A stretch of 22,675 nucleotides of DNA. Origin: an uncultured Pedobacter sp. (GTDB lineage Bacteria > Bacteroidota > Bacteroidia > Sphingobacteriales > Sphingobacteriaceae). Position numbers and translations under genes: made by a program. The DNA lies in NCBI GenBank assembly GCA_946478755.1, contig CAMLDJ010000061.1, positions 1 to 22,675 of the forward strand, written 5' to 3'. Shown here piece after piece: positions 18,351-22,675 of the stretch. How positions within the stretch are numbered: the stretch's first letter is position 1; each line of letters starts with the position of its first letter. Under the pieces are notes generated by a model. That model ran no database searches. It was given only the letters and a program-made list of their open reading frames with translations, and was not told the DNA's origin.

Positions 18351-18911
18351 CTACTTTTTTAATGCCCAGCGGATAATATCAGCAGCTGCCTTATCATTCT
18401 GAAAACCATAGCTTGCAGGAAGTCGGCCATTACAATATTCATTGTAAACCCAGGGATCTCCAACTGCAAATACTTTTCCTTTTCCATAATCAGCAGTAGC
18501 GATAATTGTGTTTCCCCCTTCAGTTAATGCTGCGGTTGCAGGAGCTTGGATCTTAAGTGTAGCGATCTCTTTCATATAAACATAGCGAGCTGTTTTGAAG
18601 ATAGGGTCTCCTTCGGGAATCTCAAATCCACCTAGTTCGAATTTGTCGTTCGGAACAGTATGATACAGGTCTCCATTGAAATGAATGCCAAAGGTTTTGG
18701 CTAATTTGTTAAGGTGGGACAATTCAACATTGGCACTATCGTTAGCAAAAATGAGTAGTGTTCCACCTGCTTTCACCCAGTCAGTAATCGCCTTAATATG
18801 ATCCGAACCGATATAATTAGGCTTTGTTGTTTCTTTTTCGGTATCTGGATCAACCAGGATATATACATCTGAGCCCTTCAGACTAATTGCAGTTGGGGCG
18901 GTATCGATGAT
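18351..18911 (-). pseudogene. Orphan C-terminal ThuA/DUF4350-like domain, probably from a GH88/GH105-type protein
   Basis: The minus-strand frame 18911 to 18351 is open with no convincing start codon; a GTG at 18776 is internal to the homologous part. It reads IIDTAPTAISLKGSDVYILV, then DPDTEKETTKPNYIGSDHIK, then ITDWVKAGGTLLIFANDSAN, LAKTFGIHF, GKGKVFAVGDPWVYNEYCNG and ADIIRWALK. From memory this is the glutamine-amidotransferase-like (DUF4350/ThuA-type) domain at the C-terminus of many Bacteroidota unsaturated rhamnogalacturonyl hydrolases. A TAG at 18912-18914 interrupts the same frame, which continues upstream as LPSMLPFFNPEWLQQT from 18962; beyond that nothing recognisable is left up to 19100. 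The catalytic part is therefore gone. A short independent protein from the GTG start cannot be excluded, but loss of a larger gene is simpler. Confidence 0.65.
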
Positions 18912-19100
18912 CTATGTTTGCTGCAGCCATTCAGGATTAAAAAAGGGGAGCATACTTGGAAGTCAGGCCCTTGGAAAAGGTACTGTACAGCAGCAATTTA
19001 ATGCTTAGTTCGTGTCCAGTCTGGGGAGCAAGCTAACTCATCCAGAAAAATAAATTTATTGCAACGTTTTCACTTGGATAGTAATTGTTATAGCACTCTA

Positions 19101-20795
19101 TTATTGCCCTTTTTCAAACTTTTCAGCTATTAAAATCTCAGGCCTGTCAGATTCCGATATCTTTGCAAACTTCAGCAGCTGCCGGTAATACGCGCCAGCC
19201 TTTCTAAAGTTTTGTGATTGTTCTGCAGCAAGTGCCGCTCCATAGAGACCGTTAAACCGGTTAGGATGTCTTTCCAAATCTTTTTCATATGCTTTTAAGG
19301 CATCAGTCGGGTTTTTCATTTCAAGTAACATATCGCCAAGTAGTTCTCTTGCGGGTATTAACTCACAGGGCGTTACTGGGTGCTTTTCTGAATGATCTTC
19401 CATATCGGCAGCAAGTTTCATAGCATTTAACGCAGCCGCATACCTCCCTTTTTTGAAAAATATCCACGCCTCAGAACTGGTGATCTGAATTTTCACTTGA
19501 TTAGCCTTGTATGCGTCTTTTTGCTTGAGTATGTCGTTATAAAGAATCTTTAAATTATGAAGTTCAAAATTAGCGGAGTCAATTTTATTTAGATGAACAA
19601 AACCTAATAAACGTGTGAAATTAATCATGGCCCTTTGCCATGGAAATTTTTTCCATGGAAAATCAACTGGATGGATTTGGAGTCTGGCTGCAGATTGCCA
19701 TCTTTTATTCTCAAGTTCGTAACGCGAGGGAATAGCTGCGAACGCGTAAGCATCTTTAAAATTTATAGGATAAACGACTCCAATGGTATTCACGTAGTTG
19801 CATTGAGCTTTAGCTAACTTATTTTCTCCCTTTTGTAAATAAGCATAAACCAAATAGTCCAGTCCATGTAGCTCTTCATCCCAAGTTCCCTGAATACCAG
19901 CAGCCGGGGCGTAGCATCTGGCGTAAGAAACAGAAGCAAGGTTTGATTTAATGCATTCGTCCCAAAGACCCAATCGGGTGAAAATGTGAGAAGGCATATG
20001 CTGGGCATGTGCAGAAGAGGGCGCAACAGCGGCATACTTTCTAGCGGCCGGTAATGCCATTACGGCCAGGCCAGGGTAATCATAGGTATGAATGATATAA
20101 TGAATGATGCCCGGATGGTCGGGTTCGCCGGGATACAATTCAAATAAAATTTTACCAGCCTTTTTTTGATTTGTGTACGTTTGGTCAGCAGGGTCAGCTG
20201 ACGCATCAAGGGCCAAAGCATAAAATATCGCTGCTTCCTTGTCGGCTGGGTAGTTGCGGAAGACTTTTTCCATAGCTTGCTCTACCCGAACACTACGAGT
20301 ATGATGATCAGTCTTGTCCCAGCCATCATAAAACAGAGCAATGGCATTAATATAATCAGACTCCCTCTTAGTTTTTCTCGTAATCGACTTCGCAATAGCG
20401 ATAGCTTTTTCGCCTTTTTTTAACTCATCTTCTGTCGGGGGCGTCCAAAGGGGGTGGTTATTGCACATTGCCACACCCCAATAGGCCATCGCGCAATTTC
20501 GCTCTTCATCGATTACTTTTGCAAAAGCCTTTTCTGCTTCATCATATTCAAATGAGTGAAGTAGCTCTATGCCTAAATTAAAATCCTCCTTAACTTTTCC
20601 AGTACAGGAAGTTTCAAAGTCAACCTTACCAAATAGTTTGCTGGGAGTTCCACATACAGTAATTTCACCCCGTTTTAAACCGATTGCTTCAATGGATTTA
20701 CTTGAAGGCACCCTATCTCCGTTATGACAGGACAAATGAACTATGGTGAGGCTGGCTATTCCAAAAAATCCATATTTTAATCGTAAATTTTTCAT
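19101..20795 (-). CDS. Exported TPR protein with conserved His-rich block, function unknown
   Basis: A 564-residue protein. The only ATG near the N-terminus is at 20795 (MKNLRLKYGFFGIASLTIVH, then LSC); the frame is open to a TTG two codons earlier, which is not preferred. The hydrophobic N-terminus followed by Cys suggests a lipoprotein, although the His three residues before the Cys is not a classic lipobox. TPR-like helix pairs run through the protein: FNLGIELLHSFEYDEAEKAF, AMAYWGVAMCNNHPLW, and near the end LGDMLLEMKNPTDALKAYEK and LYGAALAAEQSQNFRKAGAY. Residues about 227-275 hold a dense motif, HPGIIHYIIHTYDYPGLA then SSAHAQHMPSHIFTRLGLW, with six His (227, 232, 236, 263, 266, 270). Such proteins are widespread and resemble the TTC38 type; no activity is known to me. 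It is monocistronic and oriented against the glycan locus. Confidence 0.85.
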   Translation of the reverse strand: MKNLRLKYGFFGIASLTIVHLSCHNGDRVPSSKSIEAIGLKRGEITVCGTPSKLFGKVDFETSCTGKVKEDFNLGIELLHSFEYDEAEKAFAKVIDEERNCAMAYWGVAMCNNHPLWTPPTEDELKKGEKAIAIAKSITRKTKRESDYINAIALFYDGWDKTDHHTRSVRVEQAMEKVFRNYPADKEAAIFYALALDASADPADQTYTNQKKAGKILFELYPGEPDHPGIIHYIIHTYDYPGLAVMALPAARKYAAVAPSSAHAQHMPSHIFTRLGLWDECIKSNLASVSYARCYAPAAGIQGTWDEELHGLDYLVYAYLQKGENKLAKAQCNYVNTIGVVYPINFKDAYAFAAIPSRYELENKRWQSAARLQIHPVDFPWKKFPWQRAMINFTRLLGFVHLNKIDSANFELHNLKILYNDILKQKDAYKANQVKIQITSSEAWIFFKKGRYAAALNAMKLAADMEDHSEKHPVTPCELIPARELLGDMLLEMKNPTDALKAYEKDLERHPNRFNGLYGAALAAEQSQNFRKAGAYYRQLLKFAKISESDRPEILIAEKFEKGQ

Positions 20796-21226
20796 AATCA
20801 AGCCTTTTCATAAATTTATCTAAAATACTAATCTTATTCTGATTAATATGTTTGGTCCGAAACAGCTCATTCTAACATTTCTCTTCATAACCAATTTGAC
20901 AAAGTTAAGTACGTCAGCTCCTTCTCAGATGCTGAGTATGGGAGAATAAATTGATAGAGTTACCTCAAAGGGTGCTAATGAGTTCATAAACCCTACAAAC
21001 CAGTAAAAATGAATCATGATAATACATTTACTAAATGAGACACAGATGAGACAGTAAAGCTTCCAATTATTCTATTTCGAGGTTAAAGATGATTAAAAAG
21101 CTTGATGTACACACATTACAATTAACCATATTTTTTCACCAGTATAGACTGAAAGTCTAGCTCATTATCACTATAAAAACACTGTTCTAAGGGGCGTGAG
21201 GTGGTTTACTATCTTATTCTAAACAA
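20796..21226. other. Intergenic stretch without a supported gene
   Basis: About 430 bases between the TPR gene start and the tRNA terminator. All frames are short. I see only small motifs: an imperfect tandem repeat of ATGAGACACAG at 21035-21054 and a 6-bp hairpin TAGACT-GAA-AGTCTA at 21145-21159. The promoter of the TPR gene should lie near 20800-20900, but no exact TAnnTTTG was found. No RNA gene or transposase remnant was recognised. Confidence 0.5.
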
Positions 21227-21254
21227 GAAAAGCCCACTTCTCAGTGAGCTTTCT
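21227..21254 (-). terminator. Rho-independent terminator downstream of the tRNA
   Basis: On the minus strand the sequence reads AAGCTCAC-TGAGAA-GTGGGCTT followed by TTCTTGTTT. This is an 8-bp stem (one G-T pair) with a 6-base loop and a T-rich tail, starting 9 bases after the tRNA 3' end. It most likely ends the tRNA transcript. Confidence 0.75.
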
Positions 21255-21259
21255 TTCAG

Positions 21260-21333
21260 TAGCGGGGAGCAGGATCGAACTGCCGACCTCAGGGTTATGA
21301 ATCCTGCGCTCTAACCATCTGAGCTACCCCGCC
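21260..21333 (-). tRNA. tRNA with anticodon CAT, probably elongator Met
   Basis: A 74-base cloverleaf on the minus strand. The acceptor arm is GGCGGGG paired with CCCCGCT (G1-T72 wobble), the D arm is GCTC-AGATGGTTA-GAGC, the anticodon arm is CAGGA-TTCATAA-CCCTG with anticodon CAT and an A-C mismatch at the loop end, the variable loop is AGGTC, and the T arm is GGCAG-TTCGATC-CTGCT. The discriminator is A and CCA is not encoded. The paired position 1-72 argues against an initiator tRNA, which has a mismatch there. A tRNA-Ile read through lysidine also has CAT in the gene and cannot be fully excluded by eye. Confidence 0.95.
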
Positions 21334-21342
21334 GGGTCCTTT

Positions 21343-21371
21343 AAATCACTGAAATAATCCAGTGATTTTTT
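21343..21371 (+). terminator. Hairpin with T-tract, possible terminator or tRNA 5' leader structure
   Basis: AAATCACTG and CAGTGATTT form a perfect 9-bp stem around an 8-base loop, followed on the plus strand by three more T. In plus orientation it looks like a rho-independent terminator, but no plus-strand gene lies just before it. On the minus strand it would sit in the leader between the predicted tRNA promoter and the tRNA, 10 bases upstream of the mature 5' end, where it might take part in processing. Confidence 0.4.
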
Positions 21372-21380
21372 AAAGAGTTG

Positions 21381-21388
21381 CAAATATA
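21381..21388 (-). promoter_or_regulatory. Putative Bacteroidota -7 element of the tRNA promoter
   Basis: The minus strand reads TATATTTG, an exact match to the Bacteroidota -7 consensus TAnnTTTG. A TTTG lies 24 bases upstream, longer than the usual 19-21 spacing, so the -33 element is uncertain. Transcription would start about 40 bases before the tRNA. Confidence 0.45.
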
Positions 21389-21459
21389 GAATAAATTACT
21401 TTTCTTTAGAAACAAATGTTAAAAATTGTCTAAAAAGTTCAGAATATAAGTGTTCAACG

Positions 21460-21840
21460 ATGTCAGAAAAGAAAAAATTTACCCTGGAATATGAATTGAG
21501 ATCGTCTCCACGTATTTTATTTAGCTTCATTAGTGAGCCGAATGGCTTGTCGCAATGGTTTGCAGATGATGTAATTTTCCGTGACCAGGTATATACCTTC
21601 ACATGGGATGATGAAATACAAAAAGCAAAGCTGCTCAGCATAAAAGAAAACAGACTGGTTAAATTTAAATGGATAGATGATGAACCACACTGCTATTTTG
21701 AGATGGAAATTGTTCAGGATGAATTGACGAACGATGTCGCACTTGCGATTACTGACTTTGCTACTGAAGAGACCCTGGCAGAACGTACTTTAATCTGGGA
21801 CAATCAAATAAACTACCTGCATAGCGTATTAGGCGCTTAA
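21460..21840 (+). CDS. START-like domain protein (SRPBCC/AHSA1-type fold)
   Basis: A 126-residue cytoplasmic protein with no signal peptide. The pattern is a START-like helix-grip fold: FTLEYELRSSPRILFSFISE, then PNGLSQWFADDVIFRDQVYT, FTWDDEIQKAKLLSI, KFKWIDDEPHCYFEMEI, and a C-terminal helix WDNQINYLHSVLG. Proteins of this size and sequence are a conserved single-domain family of Bacteroidota, from memory annotated as START-like domain. Such folds bind hydrophobic ligands or act as co-chaperone-like modules, but no ligand is known here. It is encoded 52 bases upstream of the LptF/LptG-type gene in the same direction, a neighbour arrangement I associate with core chromosome in this group. Confidence 0.85.
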   Translation: MSEKKKFTLEYELRSSPRILFSFISEPNGLSQWFADDVIFRDQVYTFTWDDEIQKAKLLSIKENRLVKFKWIDDEPHCYFEMEIVQDELTNDVALAITDFATEETLAERTLIWDNQINYLHSVLGA

Positions 21841-21859
21841 TTTTTTCATCGGCTTTGCC

Positions 21860-21867
21860 TAATTTTG
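21860..21867 (+). promoter_or_regulatory. Putative -7 element upstream of the LptF/LptG-type gene
   Basis: TAATTTTG matches TAnnTTTG and lies 26 bases before the ATG at 21893, so transcription could start a little upstream of the gene. A second match, TACATTTG at 21883-21890, is too close to the start codon to be useful. No clear -33 partner at the normal distance was seen. The permease may instead be co-transcribed with the START-like gene. Confidence 0.3.
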
Positions 21868-21892
21868 TAAATTGAATTTGCCTACATTTGTA

Positions 21893-22675
21893 ATGTTGAA
21901 AAAGATTCATTTACTACTTGTCAAAGCATTTATAAGGCCCTTCTTCGTCACTTTTTTTATAGTGATGTTTATTTTATTGATGCTTTTTTTGTTTAAGTAT
22001 GTCGACGATTTAATCGGAAAGGGTTTTGAATGGTATGTCATACTTGAGCTAATGTACTATGCGTCCGCGTCAAATGTATCTATGGCGCTCCCGCTTTCTA
22101 TTTTGCTCTCGTCCATCATGACTTTCGGTACCCTGGGTGAGAATTACGAATTGGTAGCCATTAAATCCGCCGGTATTTCCTTACAGAAGGCCATGATGCC
22201 CTTGCTGGTCCTTATTATTTTCCTCGCCATCGGCTCCTTTATCTTTTCTGATTATATGTTACCCAAAGCAAATCTGAAGTTTGGTTCACTGTTGTGGGAC
22301 ATCAGGAATAAGAAGCTGTCTTTCTTAATTAAAGAAGGCGTATTTAATAACAGCATTCCCGGTTATTCGATCAGGGTTGACAAAAAGAACGACAAGGGGG
22401 AATTGCACAACGTAATGATCTATGACCATACCGGTAATAACAATATCGCCAAGATCATTATTGCAAAAGAGGGAATGATGTCCAAGGATGACAGTCACTT
22501 GGTATTGAAGCTTCATGATGGAGTGAGGTACGAAGAATCAAGTGGCAAGAGTGCATCGTATAACCCAAGGCAGGAACTGACCAGGATGCGTTTTAAAGAA
22601 ACCGATCAGAGATTTGATATCTCCAGCTTTAAAATGAACCGGACCGACGAAGAAGGCTTCAGAGGGAATACCCAG
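21893..22675 (+). CDS. LptF/LptG-type lipopolysaccharide export permease (3' end missing)
   Basis: The first 261 codons of an integral inner-membrane permease of the YjgP/YjgQ family, which together with the ATPase LptB extracts lipopolysaccharide from the inner membrane and feeds it to the Lpt bridge. The frame from ATG 21893 (MLKKIHLLLVKAFIRPFFVT) is open to the window edge. Three membrane segments can be seen: about residues 17-37 (FFVTFFIVMFILLMLFLF), about 60-80 (MALPLSILLSSIMTFG), and about 100-122 (MPLLVLIIFLAIGSFIF). Family hallmarks are the basic KxFIRPFF entry, GTLGENYELVAIKSAGISL after the second segment, and the LPKANLKF motif leading into the periplasmic beta-jellyroll domain, which begins near residue 135 (IKEGVFNNSIPGYSIRV). 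Whether it is LptF or LptG cannot be decided from this part. Confidence 0.92.
   Translation, partial: MLKKIHLLLVKAFIRPFFVTFFIVMFILLMLFLFKYVDDLIGKGFEWYVILELMYYASASNVSMALPLSILLSSIMTFGTLGENYELVAIKSAGISLQKAMMPLLVLIIFLAIGSFIFSDYMLPKANLKFGSLLWDIRNKKLSFLIKEGVFNNSIPGYSIRVDKKNDKGELHNVMIYDHTGNNNIAKIIIAKEGMMSKDDSHLVLKLHDGVRYEESSGKSASYNPRQELTRMRFKETDQRFDISSFKMNRTDEEGFRGNTQ

Noticed and set aside
20796..20801. TTG start two codons before the ATG of the TPR protein
   Set aside because: The ATG at 20795 gives a normal basic-then-hydrophobic export signal; nothing supports the TTG.
21035..21054. Imperfect tandem repeat of ATGAGACACAG
   Set aside because: Only two copies; no sign of a larger repeat array or regulatory site.
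21089..21160. A 23-codon plus-strand frame (MIKKLDVHTLQLTIFFHQYR...) ending at a small hairpin
   Set aside because: Too short, with no conserved feature and an unremarkable start context.
21396..21641. Minus-strand 81-codon frame opposite the START-like gene
   Set aside because: It lies antisense to a recognised domain and shows no family features.
1..22675. CRISPR array, insertion sequence or integrase
   Set aside because: No regularly spaced repeats, transposase motifs or terminal inverted repeats were seen on either strand.

Overview
The window reads as chromosomal DNA of a Bacteroidota bacterium, most likely a Sphingobacteriaceae (Pedobacter-like) species. The grounds are two SusC/SusD pairs, many lipoproteins with short N-termini ending in Cys followed by Lys-Lys, A-rich start contexts without Shine-Dalgarno sequences, and a START-like gene next to an LptF/LptG permease. 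No tool was run. Family names rest on motifs read by eye and on memory of the families.

Positions 1-18012 (+ strand) hold one long, tightly packed run of genes that looks like a polysaccharide utilisation locus built from two similar modules. Module 1 is a SusC missing its 5' end, a SusD, a fasciclin lipoprotein with a C-terminal CBM6-like domain, and a lipoprotein resembling DUF5007. Module 2 is a complete SusC, a SusD, a smaller fasciclin lipoprotein, an IPT/TIG plus delta-60 propeller lipoprotein (DUF5008-like), and an alkaline-phosphatase-fold plus LamG lipoprotein whose catalytic residues are mostly replaced. After a 136-base gap comes a GH35 beta-galactosidase, the only recognisable active carbohydrate enzyme. 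The likely scheme is that surface lipoproteins bind a galactose-containing glycan, the two SusCD complexes import it, and the GH35 enzyme trims galactose in the periplasm. The substrate is not shown by the sequence.

Positions 18000-19100 (- strand) are a decay zone. They hold a broken AraC-type regulator abutting the GH35 3' end, then the orphan C-terminal domain of a larger protein, probably of the GH88/GH105 type that acts on pectin fragments.

Positions 19101-20795 (- strand) encode an exported TPR protein with a conserved His-rich block, followed by about 430 bases without a convincing gene. A tRNA with anticodon CAT (probably elongator Met) at 21260-21333 (- strand), with its own terminator and a likely promoter, separates this accessory part from two core-type genes: a START-like protein and the first 261 codons of an LptF/LptG-type lipopolysaccharide export permease that runs off the window.
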